DNA of 64,000 nucleotides from NCBI GenBank assembly GCA_948567375.1, contig OX419758.1, positions 40,749,473 to 40,813,472 of the forward strand. Reading direction: 5' to 3'. How positions within the stretch are numbered: position 1 is the first letter of the stretch; every line of letters starts with the position of its first letter. This document shows, piece by piece, positions 1 to 11,990 of this stretch. The position numbers and the translations under genes were made by a program. Origin of the DNA: Lunularia cruciata. Lineage: Eukaryota; Streptophyta; Marchantiopsida; Lunulariales; Lunulariaceae. The notes under the pieces are model-generated. The model was given only the letters and a program-made list of their open reading frames with translations, searched no databases and was not told the origin of the DNA.

Positions 1-2039
1 TTGCAGTACAAGAAGAGCATATGGAGAAATGAGGACAGAAGCCGTTCAAGGAACGGGGGATCCAGAACTCCTTGAATACAAATGAGATGCATGATATGTA
101 ATGGATACAAAATATGTGCAAGACGAAATTAGTATAAAACCGGGAAAGGAGATGAAATGGAAACAACCAATCGAATGTAAGCAGAAGTACAAGAAGAGCA
201 AATTGTGTAAACTGTAGCAACTCAAGGTTACATCTAGCCTTTGTCAATACCAACGCCTCATAAGTGAGAGTCGGAACGGACATGTCAAAGTACAGGAAGT
301 CTTCTAGCTTGACAGCCGTTAATACCTCTGGGTCTGTGTTACTATCCACATACTGGACATGCACCTTGCTGATCGTAACCTGCACATTGTCAATGACCTG
401 GCAAAACCATTTCTTTAAGATCAGCCCTATCCTTCCATTTGATTGCATAGATATGATGATATTGATATATGATTGCATAGATATGATGATATGTGAATCG
501 AAACATATGGATTCATAGAACAGACTCTAAGCATATCACAGAGTGCTGGATCAAAATAAGACCTAAAATTTGGAGCAGAATGATCAGCACTAAATAGGAT
601 CTCCAATTTCGTGAAAGCGGAATTCAATCCCAACCGACAAATTCATTCATCTTAATATACCTTCGCTGAAAGATAGGATAAAAACGTCTCTCCAGATTTG
701 TCTTCTGCAAACCATAAAATACAGGATGATAGATTGAGCATGTAAAAACGAACAATCAACGACAGGTTCAACCCAGATATAAACCAGGTAAGTTGTTAAA
801 TATAAAGTGAGGATGAGAGACACACTAAATACTATAGCGACACACTGCTTATTGTCCAAAAGTGCTCATTACATTCTTTCGCAACCATGCGATCCAATGA
901 CGTAGTCCCTAGTATTTGACAATTTGATCTGTCTCAGGACATTTTCCAGTACAGTACAACTAACAACGTAGTGCTTATACATCCAAATCAGCCAATGCTT
1001 CATGTCTCAGGTTTTTAGCAGAGTCCCCAGTCCCTCTTTGACCAGCATCAGTTCGGCTAATCAAAACTAATAAATTCAGGCAATTTCTATGTCAGGGATC
1101 GCTTGTGTCCTTCACGGATTACCAGGAAAAATCTTTCAAGATCTTAGCTGAAAGTCAGGACTAACAAATTTTAATTGGCGAGAATCATTGTGCACACCAG
1201 AAACTCGTTGAGACAACTTCGCAATCTCTGCTGCAGCAAGAGCAGCTTTCTTGGCTGCTAGAGCTCTCCTTTCCGACGCGTCCGGATCCCACTGCAGAAA
1301 GAAGAATCCACATTTCAATTTTTCAGACGTTGCCGCCTGGATACCTTGTGACAGCCTGAACGACGTCTCAATTATATTTTCAATCCCCAAAAGATCAAAA
1401 AGCCATGGCAGGATAGTTATACTATGTGAGATAGTAGCTTACTTCCGAGTCTTCGTGAGGACCCGCCAATATATTTACATCTTCAAGAGCAATCAAGATA
1501 GGCTCCCATCCAAGCTTTTGCCATGGTACCTGGAATCTCAGTTTTCCAACCGTTCCTGATGCACAAGAGTGCACGTCTCAGAATTTATTTGAGACAACAA
1601 GATATTCTATAAGATTCATAATCACGAGGTGGAATGTCGAATACTACGACATGCCTCCAAGGTTCTAAGACTATATTGTCTTCTTCTCACATGCCTTGCT
1701 TGATAGAGAATGGTAGCTGTAAATAGTCAAATGCCTCCAGCCTGAGCTCCACATTTTCTAGTAGAACCTGTCCTGCAAGTAAAGGGACGTTCCCCCAACG
1801 AAACAGAGATGGTTATATCGTGAAGTACAGTCAAGATCTCATCCATGCGACCTGACAAATCATGAGCAGGCGTAACAGATCCCCAGTTTTCAAGTACTTG
1901 CTGTGGTCTTGTGACTGGCGTCTTATTCACAAAAGAACGTACCACTCCAGAGACCAATACGAAATTGTTCACGCTGAATATCCTTGACGTAATGACCTAG
2001 GTAACCTGCCAAGAGCTGGTAAAGGACGCCTTCAAACAT
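1..2039 (-). CDS. VPS13-family (SHRUBBY-like) protein, 5' part; gene continues past the left edge
   Basis: VPS13 proteins are very large bridge-like proteins that move lipids between membranes at contact sites; the chorein N-terminus starts the lipid groove. Six phase-consistent exons can be read on the minus strand: 2039-1943, 1772-1695, 1555-1443, 1291-1198, 704-661 and 397 to about 326, where the frame stays open further left. The start at 2039 gives MFEGVLYQLLAGYLGHYV, the classic chorein start. Later motifs are ENVELRLEAFDYLQLPF, VPWQKLGWEPILIALED, ERRALAAKKAALAAAEIAKL and NVQVTISKVHVQYVDS. These follow the order I remember for the Arabidopsis SHRUBBY type, closer than to other plant VPS13 paralogs. 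Intron 2 uses a GC donor (1694-1693); the other introns are GT-AG. The first exon is preceded by a GC-richer stretch. No promoter motif is certain. Family call is strong; the paralog assignment is from memory. The last visible exon border is uncertain. Confidence 0.88.
429..492. repeat. short tandem duplication in a VPS13 intron or exon edge
   Basis: A unit of about 31 bp containing gattgcatagatatgatgat occurs twice head to tail just upstream (gene sense) of the sixth VPS13 exon. It lies in the intron by the model given for the gene. Confidence 0.7.
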
Positions 2040-3719
2040 TCTTCTTGCCTTCAGCAACCATCAATCCTCCGTCATGCTCGGAACATATGCGCAGTATGTT
2101 CTACAACGTGCGTTGCTAGAACAATTAAGTCTGAAGAGTCCATGACGTCTCGTCTTTGTCTACCAATTACTCCCAGATGCCAATATAGCAGCGTTCAAAC
2201 GAAACTTGTGGACCACAACAAAAGAAATATCATATAAACTTCTTCAAAAGCTCATCAATCCCTTCTACAAATCACTTCACAAATGAAGTCTAGACGGTGA
2301 GCTCAATTTCCCACAGCACAGTTTAGTTGAAAACTCAGACTTCTCCGATCTTCATCTGTCAATCAGGCTTATCAATAAACCCTCGGAGCAAAAGCCTCTA
2401 CAAAGCTCCTATATCCTCGGTGTAACTTCTGCACTGTCCCCAGCAAAATCCTCTGCTTTAAGGAAAAATTGGCCTGAACTGCTGCAACTCAATCTGCCTT
2501 TAGAGCTCTAATTCTATCTGAGATTCAATCCAGAAAACAAAACCTCTACGAATTCCGCCAAATATTCATGCCTTCTTCCCAATCAAGGCGACTCGCTCGG
2601 ACAATCTGGTCCAAAATCCTGTTCGGACCTTCATTGACAATCACACAATTTTCCCCACTATGATCAAGGATGCGTCCACGGAAACGCCTTATGCTTAAGA
2701 TTCTGTCGTCAAGAGGAGCTTAAATAGAATGCTCTTCCTCCTCCACTGCCCTGTTAAGCAACCGAAAGACATTGAAAATTCTAGTGTAAAATTTGTCCTT
2801 CCTCAGTTCCTACACTGCTTTCCCGCTTGTCAACGAGTAATCCTGGCCAACCTTAGGTCCAAACTTGGCAACACAGGTGAAGAAGCCTTTGTTCTGTGAT
2901 CAAACTTCGAGTGGCAAAACAACAAGAAGAACAAAAATTGTTCGACGAAGAAATCGATATCTGCGTTTCAAGATCCGAACCAATTCCCCCTTCTCGTCAT
3001 CATCAGACGGCTTCTCTATGTATTTTGTTCCACTAGTGTAATTTCCACAAGAATCTTGCAGGCCTAGCGGCCTGTGCTCCATCCGTCGGAGACCTGGAAG
3101 AGCACACCTATCGTCTGTCTGCTGTTCACTACACCACTTTATCAACTGTGACGGCAACAACCGGGACGGCAATGATCTCCGTCCATGCGCAGTCTGACTT
3201 TGGGCTTTGCAGTTCCCGATTGACTGACGACGTGTGGAGCATTCATTGTAGCATTCATTCATCCTTCCGCAATGCCGTCCAATATCCTACGGCAGTCTAT
3301 CAAAAAGTAGTTGACGGATTTACGTTGCTTTCTGTCCGGATCTCTGTGCATTAGAGTGTCTCTTCTTTGTTTATGGAGACTGCTGGAGGAACGGACGGGG
3401 ACGTTGGGTGGGAGGAGTGAAAGCTCATCTTACATTAAGCCGCTCCAGTGTAAAAGGTGACATTGGTTACCTTCACTTCACCGAAGAGTGATTACTTTGA
3501 CAAGTGATAGATCCTTCTATACTGGAATATATTACTAGTTGGCTGCTGTTCACAAAAATGATCTAATTGATGATATTATTACCATTTCAACATTTTAAAT
3601 ATACTGAATAAACTCCATGAGGACTATACACACTTGTGAGTAGCAAAGTTTACAGTGAAAGACAATATTACATCTTCCCGCAAACTAAGATAAGTATATA
3701 TAGTATGGGTTTCATGATA
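2040..3719 (-). other. upstream region of the VPS13 gene
   Basis: This stretch is GC-richer and more complex than the DNA left of 3.7 kb onwards, as expected for a 5' untranslated region and promoter. A 120-codon minus frame at 2900-3262 and a 68-codon plus frame at 3148-3354 overlap; neither has a recognisable domain and I treat both as chance. A 5' UTR intron is possible but not shown. From about 3430 to 3719 I see nothing. Confidence 0.4.
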
Positions 3720-5400
3720 ATGATATATGGTGATAAAAGATGAAGCATGTATACTTTTTCTACACTTTATTTATTCTCTACGGTTGAAGGTATTGTAATC
3801 TGCGATTTTCATCCTTTCTCAACTTAATGGATTATTATATGTAATCTATTAGCCATGTACAAAGTTGAGAGGACAAGATTCCAATTTTTTCCGATGTTTA
3901 TCTTCTATCTTGTTAATAGTTTTTGTAATAGCAAGATTAAAAAGTAAATGTTTTTCCTATAAAATTGCATGACATTTGTGATTGGTACTACTATAGTTTA
4001 CTTTTTTAATAAGATAAAAAGTTATGTCACCTAAATGAGTATCATGTTATGCCTTAATCAAATGATTTTGGAATCTAATCACATTCAAACTCATGTCATT
4101 GGCCAAACTCTCTAATAGACTAAAGCTACTAAGCTTAGATTAGAATTCTAGTAGTTGGTTAAAAAACTACCTAGTAATTAAATTTATATACTCTTTACAA
4201 ACTAAATAATATGTTGCAAAATTATTTACATCCTACACATATTTGAAGTAAAAAAAACTTTAAATCATACTCAAATCTATTCATAATTATATTTTTGATA
4301 AAATATTTTCATAGTTTGTGCTAAAATAACCCAATCTATCAAGTAATGATGTAAATACAATCTAAACAGGCAAAGTTTTGGAAATTATGAGTAAAATAAC
4401 CACTTACTTGTTAGATGTCAATCTTATTTTTTAAGGAAGTGGTCTATATATAGAAGATAACCATCAAAGAGAACAATTAAAGAAGCTAAAGGAGAATATA
4501 TGGAAAAAGAATAAAAGAGAGTGAACTCTAATTCTAAAAATGGCTTAAAGGCTCTATTGTATATATTTGAGGCAGATCCAATCTTGCTTCTAGGAAAGCT
4601 ACCCCTTGATTTCTAAGTCAAGCCAATTTCTTTGCTAAATTACTTCTTAGTCAAGTTTCTCAATCCTTATGAAAGTTCTTCACGACCTAACAACTCATAG
4701 ACTTTCAAAGTACCTACTCAAAGTACCTAACAATTCAAAGAAGGTTCATATGTGCTATTTAAATATTATTTAATAATTTTTTAGCAATTTTGAATTCTTT
4801 ACATGCCAAATTTCTATTGAATTTTTCCATAAATCCGTGCACTATTATACATCCTCCTTGCTAACTGATTGTCTTTTATCATGCATTTTGGTTTTGAACT
4901 CTTGATTTGCATCTTAAATATTGCAAAGATAATAAAGGGATTCTCATGTAGGATCATAAAGTGGATAGACTTTCTAAAGAACTTTATATTATATCTGTTT
5001 GTAGTAACTACAATTTTTGATATATTTTGCAATGACTTGATCAATTTCATATTCCTAATGATACTCAATATTGTTTGTAGGCCAAAGAAGTTGAGCTTGG
5101 TCATGTAAACATAATATATATTTATATTTATATTTATATTTATATTTATATTTATATTTATATAAGGTTTTAATTTGGAAAAGGCAGAAGAAAAATGAAT
5201 ACAAGTATGGTAAAGAACATCAAGGTGGTAAGTAACAAGAGAGATAACTTGTAAGATAGAGAGTATAACTTTGTAAAAAAAACAAAAAAAACAACAGAAT
5301 TATATATATATATATCAATGTATTATTCCCTATAACTTTAGACTCCAAGAAGAACTTGTCATAAGGAAGAAGATAAGATCAGAAAAAGGTGGAAGTACTA
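3720..5400. repeat. unclassified AT-rich dispersed repeat R1, copy 1
   Basis: Large parts of this interval match 48880-49930 in the same orientation. Shared blocks include the run around 3745-4000 (tctacactttatttattctc, then gccatgtacaaagttgaga and gcatgacatttgtgattggt), the block near 4580-4740 (ctttgctaaattactt) and the block near 4825-5060 (aagataataaag, ctaaagaactttat). The two copies differ by many substitutions and by indels of up to several hundred bases, so they are old. No coding frame, terminal repeat or target duplication is visible. It could be a decayed LTR element, a long non-coding element or part of a segmental duplication. Confidence 0.65.
5115..5164. repeat. (tttata)n hexanucleotide microsatellite
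   Basis: About eight near-perfect copies of the 6-bp unit tttata in R1 copy 1. The other R1 copy lacks this array. Confidence 0.9.
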
Positions 5401-8400
5401 GGAACATTTGAAAGTAAGAGAGTAAAGATGCTATCAAGAATTAAGTGTTTTTAACCATAATTAAGAAAGAAGTAAGAAAACTCAATACTTTGAATTATTA
5501 TATGAAAACTAATGACTTGAAAAGGAATATCAAATAGTCATGATACTCATTTACAAATATGAGAATATATCTTCTAAGGTAAGATGTGCACTTTCAATTT
5601 GAATACTTTTTTGAAGTAGTAAGTAGTAAATATGGCTAATCTTGTGCCTGAAACCTTGAACAACACTTATAAAAACTTTCCAATAAAACATATAACACAA
5701 TTGGATATGAGTATCTTCAAAATATCTATAAATATTAATTATATTAATTCAATTTAATATCATAAATTAAAATTAGTGTTTCATATTCATATTTACATCT
5801 CATCATCATATCCAAAAATGTTTCTCAAATGTCCTATTCAATATGTAATATAATATAAGCTAGAAATTAAGGGAGCATGTCAAGAGACATCCCTTCTTTG
5901 GTCCCCACATATGTAATATGATGTTGCACATAATATGATGTTCAACTCAGCAAGTATATGATTAAAATTGTGACTATATCTATAACCATGGTTCATATCC
6001 TCATTGGGATTAATCTGCCCCTACACCCTTCAACGTGTTATTGCTGCAAATGTTTCTTAAAGATCATATTGATACCTTGCATTAATTGGTCCGGTGGAAG
6101 GATTTGAAATGACAAGCTCAAGTAACTCAATCCCTGATTACTTGAACACGAGAAAAAAGCAAATGTTGGAACAGAATTGTAGCTAAGTTCAAATATTCAA
6201 ACTTCAAATACATATTTCTGATTAGCCCAAAGGACTATTTTACCACTTCAGAATCTACACGCACCACAATTGATAGCTTGCAAGTGCCACAAGGACAACA
6301 CGCTTCTTCCACAACAATTTTTTAAAATTTATAGGAGATGTTTTCTGCCTAGACATATTGAACCTTTTGCTATATTACATGACAACAAAGAGATTTAACT
6401 TGAGTTTTTTTTCACTCTTATTTAGCGAGATATGATATTTATCTTTAAAAAATTTGTCTAGAGCCTTCATCATCAATATATACTACTGTTATGACTAAGA
6501 AGAAAGTTCATGTAGTATGAACAATCAAGACTAATTCTTCCATTGCGATGTTTCATCAAAGAGGGTAATAGGCTGCACAAAAATGGGAGGAAATTAGAGA
6601 GAAGAGAATTTTGGAGATACGGAAAAGTGCAGACAATTTCAAAAGAGTTTGGAGGAAATTAGAGAGAGGAGAATTTTGGAGAAGTATAGGAAGATGAGTC
6701 TAAGGGAAGAAGCTTAGAGAGAGGATAAATATAGGAATGTAGCAATGAAGTTAGAGGGGAAATTACTCGATATATATATGACACTTGTGTGAGCTCCTTA
6801 TTACCAAAAGGATCCAATGTGCAACATATCACACGTGTGGGAAGTCTCACTAACAAAGAAGGAGTCTCTTGATGGGCTTCTTAAATTTAGTATGTATCAA
6901 ATTTTAATTAAATAATTCAATTATAATATATATATAAAGGATAATTTTACCAAAAAATTATATCCATCAAAGAAGCAAGCCTTTAAGTATCTCAAGTATT
7001 ACTAACAAGATCTTGAGGTATCTTCCATGTTTTGAATATAATTTGTTAATTATTGGTCTAAATGTTATTTTCTATCTTCCTTACCGGCTTACATTGATTT
7101 TGGTTTGTTATACTTATAAGACATATGAAATAACCATAAAAAGAAAACATAATTTTGAATATATTAAATATATAAAGAAAGAGTTTATGCATTTTTATGG
7201 CTTTTTTTAGAGTGATATTGTGAAGTGATGATGAGTCTAAAACTAATATCAAAATCTCAAATAGAAAAAAAAGAGTTATGATACTTATAGTTTTGTACCT
7301 TCATAACTTTTTTATTCACATATGGTTTAAATTAAAAATACAACTTTGTAATTGGATAGTACCTAATTTTTTCTCAAATAATTAAAAGGAATATGGAATC
7401 CTTGTTTTCCATTTTGATAAATATTGAACTTCATATTTGCTTGTAATTTGTCAAACAAATAAGCACTATTAAATCAAAATCAAGCATTACAAATTAAGAA
7501 CCCATTATTAACCATTTAAAATATATTACATAAAAAATTGAATAATAGATCAAACATAAATCATTATCAGTTAGAAAAGTACTAAATGAATGAAATATTT
7601 GCTACTCTAAATCTAAGTATTATTTTTAGCTTAAAAACATATAGAATAAACATCAAAGTATATCAAAATCTTATAAAAGGGTAGAAATAATAATAATAAT
7701 AATAATAATAAATTAAAATTTATTTTTATTTAGCATTAAATCAAAATTTACATGTTGTCCTTCTTAGTAACAAAAGTGTTATAATCAAATTCCAAATGAA
7801 AAATTAATAATCCAAGCTAAAAGATTATCAAGGAATATTATATAATTTCAAAAATAATATTTTTATTATATATATTACAGAAAATATTCTAATTATATAA
7901 ATTGTTATGAATAACCATGCTCTCTTATCATATATAATTATAATGGTACCATCTGATTATTAGGTTATAATGGTACAATTTGATTTGTATAATTATAATG
8001 ATACCATTTGATATTAGGTTGATGAAATAATTTGAAATAAACATAGATTTTGCATAGTGAGGTTAGAGAATTCAATATGGATATCAATATGTTTCACTTA
8101 GAATTCTAATTATTAAAAGTTAGTGATTAATTTTTCTCGTAGAGTATCTTAAACTTGGTATTAGGAAAAAAATAAAAATATTTAAGAGATATTTTGAATA
8201 TGAAACAAGTGAAAATTGCAAATAAAAATGTCTTTTGACCACACAACAATACCTAACAAGGTCAAATCTATTCTAAAATAATATATTCTGAAAATTTGTA
8301 TGGCTTTGTTTAAGAAGAACTTTAAATGTCTAAGATTTAATCTATTGAAAAAAAATAAATGCATACCAGAGATGTATCTCTTCACATAGTCCTCCAAAAG

Positions 8401-9555
8401 CATCAAATCAAAATATAAGGGTGCAAGCAAAATCTAGTACATCTCGACATTTGCATTGCAAAAGCTAGTTTTTTAGAATGTTGGAGTTTTAGTTTTGGCA
8501 ATCACTATACTATCAATAATTGCTTAGGGACTACTTATTGTTGGCTATATATGGTATTAGGTCTTTTGATTGCATTGTTGAAGCTACGATTCACATTGTT
8601 AGATGTGACATTAGAGGCTTGATTCTTGGCCACTCTAGAGGAGGTATACTTTAAAGTGAAGCTTCAAAGAGCTCACTTCTTCTATGTTGAGCTTTCAAGC
8701 TCTTGACTATGGTGTACAAAGGCCAAAAAGAGTCATCTTGATTCTCTTAGATAGAGTAGGTATGGCTTGATAATGTGATAAAGATCTATTGGAAATATAT
8801 ATTGAGTGTTTAGATTTGAGATATGAATCAAGTTGTGATTGATTGATTACATAAAAGAAGTGAAGGGAGAATTTTGGTGCAAGAAGTTGGGCATTGGTGG
8901 TATCTCTAAGTTAGTAAATTGTTGGGTTCTTTTGACAGTGGTGTTTGATTTATCTAAGAGTGAGTATGAGTAAAAGCATTGATAATTTTAGTAGGATTTG
9001 ATAGTTTATTGTGCCTCATAAGGAAGTGCTACCAAAGTTCCTCAAAATTGTGAAAGTAGGTGTTTAATTGCATTGATACAAGAGTCAACTAGATGCAAGA
9101 AGGTAAAATTAAAGATCAAGTGTTGCGAATTGATGCAAAATTTGAAGTGAATTCAAGAATCCATCTCCTTGAGTCAGGGATTTGGAGGGTCCACACCATT
9201 CCAATTGGAAGTAAGTTGGAATAATTTGTGAAATTTATGGCCAACTTTTGTAAAAGTAGCTTGAATAAGACCAAATTTTGTATAGATCAACGAGATTTAG
9301 AAGTTGGTAGAGATTGCCATAGTTATTTTTAGATTTGGTGAAAGTTACTTAATTTAGGGTTAAATTTGGTAGAAATTACCGTAGCTAGTGCTCGAGTGAG
9401 TGGAAGTTAACCAAATTTGAAGAGGGTTAAGAAGGGTTAAGTGGTAAGAAGAAAGGTCTGATTTTCTGAATTTCATCATTTAAGAGCTTTAAGGCATAGG
9501 ACCATGGGCTAGAGAAGTAATAGAGTCCCGGAAGAGCAAACTTATTAGATTGAAG
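5401..9555. other. AT-rich intergenic DNA, no gene seen
   Basis: No convincing open frame is present. The open frames at 6659-6856, 7013-7210 and 8182-8430 are short, AT-driven and lack known domains. A segment of about 38 bp with gagaattttggaga is duplicated at about 6588-6625 and 6652-6690. An (aat)n run lies near 7689-7711. From about 8460 to 9550 the base composition becomes less AT-rich, resembling retroelement remains, but I cannot assign it. Confidence 0.5.
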
Positions 9556-10297
9556 TGTAATACCAAGAGCTAGCCATATGATCTAGATATGAAATTTGGT
9601 TTGGTAATATCGAGAATAATGTTATACATGATGGCCAAAATAGATCAGATAGAAGTATCACCAAAAGAGTACTTCTACAAATAGAGTAAAAATTGAAATA
9701 GACTTAAGAACCTTAGAACCAATAGCTAGACATATGATTTAAAGGTGAGAATTGGTTTGGTAACATCTAGAAGGATGTTTCACATGATGGACTAAACAGA
9801 TCAGAAAGAGGTATCACCAAAAAGAGACTTTTACTAATAGAGTAGGAACCAAAATATGTCTAAAATCTTTGAAGGCAATTTCGGAGGTCTAAACGGATGA
9901 ATTAGGCCTCAAACATGTGCAAATCCCCCCCCCCCTTAGCCTTCCTTTCCCCATGGTTTGTCTCGTCGAGAGTTTTCCAATGGTACCTTACTCACGTGAT
10001 TTTGAGACTCCTACAAGAAGATTCACTAAAAGATTCCCTCCGGTCAAAGCTTGTTTGACCAACCAGATAGGACCTAGATCGACATGTCACCCATCCAAGT
10101 AAGTAATCCAAGGGTGGAGTTTTCTGACATGTCACCTATCTGTGTGCCTAATCCTATGGTGGAGCTTCCTTGGAGGAGATCCTCTTTATCTATATAATAA
10201 AGAGAAGGTGCTACTTTGGGGCACCAAATGTTGAGTGTGTAATCTGTGTTTTGTCTCTTCTCTTGTCCTCGGAGTATTACAATCTTGGAGTATTACA
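9556..10297 (+). repeat. solo LTR of gypsy family A
   Basis: It begins TGTAATACC and ends GAGTATTACA, the family A termini, reversed relative to the complete element at 42058-48683, whose LTRs are also 742 bp. A C-rich tract at about 9928 matches the poly-C/poly-G tract inside the other LTRs. Flanks are tgaag on the left and tgagg on the right, a 5-bp target duplication with one mismatch. No internal region follows directly. The last 16 bp look like a local duplication (gagtattacaatcttg), so the true end could be 10281. Confidence 0.75.
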
Positions 10298-11404
10298 TGA
10301 GGCTAGCCAATTTAGATGAATTTCAAGTAGTCTTTTGGCAACCTTGAATATCTAGTTCATAGATTAGTGCTTTAGCAAATTGGTCCATCCTTACTTATTG
10401 TCCTAGATGTTGGTAGACTCATATCTATACCTCCATAGCGTTGGCTAGGAGAGAAAAATTGATCCCATCCTTGGTGATCTTGGTAGTGGAAGAAGTGGAC
10501 AAATGCTCATATTATGTCAAATACCAAAAGGTGGTGAAGTCAATTCGATTGGATTTGTGAGATGGAAGGTTATCATTTGGATTCTTTGTGATTGGATCCC
10601 TCCATTCTATGCTTCCTAGTTGTGCACCATATTTGTATGAGGTGCATAAGTACTCTTGTGTGCTCTTGATAGTAAGGCTAGAATGATAATAAATTAGTTT
10701 ACTTATATTTCTCTCCAATGAGCTAGGAAGTGATGACTTGCAAACCTTGAGAGTCCATATTGTGATGGCAAGTTATATGTCACCCTTTCCCTAGTATAGT
10801 TGTCATAGGTAGAGATACTTTGGCAACATTAGTGGGTGATATCCAAATGCTGGTGGTTGTTGGTGGTGGCGCTTGGTGGTTATGATTGCATTTTGGGGTA
10901 CAGGGGCACCATAGAGTCCAAAATACATCTCCATCACTTCAAACTTAGTTTGTAGAGGTAGATAAACAATTCCCACAAGTTTTAGCTCTAGTAGCATTGG
11001 TGTATATTAGTGGAGGTGCACTAGTTGGAGATGGTGCTACTATGAATGGAGATCTATGTCTAATATTGAGGTTTATTCTATGGTAGAGTTCTTCTAGCGC
11101 TTAAGGTAGAACTACAAAGAAGTACAAATAGGCAAGCTGAAGAGCTTGTAGGAGTTCCAATGCAAGGTTAGAGGAGCCTATGCAAGGATATACTTGCATG
11201 AGACAATTGATCAATTTTCACTCAAGGAGGTAGTGAGGCATAAGTTGTCCAATTTTGATGTGGAATATTAGATAAGGAGCTTTTATAATGTACATGATGT
11301 TATGTTCTTATAGGCTAACTCAACAAGTTTGGCAATGATCTTTTGTTTAGTAGAGTGCATTGAGCTCAATATGGTAGAGGAGAGATAGGTGACATCTGGA
11401 TTTG
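10298..11404. other. intergenic DNA between two family A LTRs, unassigned
   Basis: The minus-strand frames 10512-10718 and 10803-10997 are short and unrecognised. The plus strand near 11180-11330 reads as broken protein-like sequence with several stops, so this may be another decayed retroelement. No terminal repeats are visible. Confidence 0.35.
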
Positions 11405-11990
11405 TGTAATACTAATATCTAGACATATTATCTGGAAATGAAAATTGGCTTGGTAACATCTAGAAGGTTGCTATATATGATGGACTTAGTATATCAGATA
11501 GAGATATCATTGAAAGAGTGCTTCTACTAATAGGGAAAAAGCCAAAAATAGCCTAAACTTCAGACCCAATTTTGGAGGCCTAAATGGATGAATTAGACCT
11601 AAAAAATGTACAAAACTCCCTACACTTTGGGGAAAAGATGTGGCATTTCCTCCCCCTTATTTGTCTTAGCAAGAGCTTTCCAATGGTACCTCACCCCTGC
11701 AATTTTGAGATTCCTAAAGGAAGATTCCCTCCAGTCAAAGCTTGCTTGACCAACCAAACAGGACCAAAACCAACATGTCACCCATATATGCAACTAATCT
11801 AAGGGTAGAGCTCATTGACATGTCATCAATCCATGTATTTGATCCATGTGGAACTTCTTTTGAATGAATTGAATTTGCTATATAATAAAGACAAGGTGCT
11901 CCTTTGGGGTATTGGAGTTTTAAGTGTTAAGTTTTGTGTTTCTTCTTCTTGGTTTTCTCTTGGGAGTTCTCCTATTCTCAAAACATTACA
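11405..11990 (+). repeat. 5' LTR of gypsy family A copy 1
   Basis: Starts TGTAATACT and ends CATTACA, followed one base later by a primer-site remnant tggtatcac. At 586 bp it is shorter than the 742-bp LTRs of copy 2, so it has internal deletions. Confidence 0.8.

Noticed and set aside
264..518. 84-codon plus-strand frame near the left edge
   Set aside because: It is the antisense shadow of the sixth VPS13 exon and its intron duplication.
1366..1403. Stretch of about 38 bp in VPS13 intron 3 resembling 48811-48850 (tctcaattatattttcaat)
   Set aside because: Real similarity but too short to define an element; the neighbouring R1 homology does not extend to it in copy 1.
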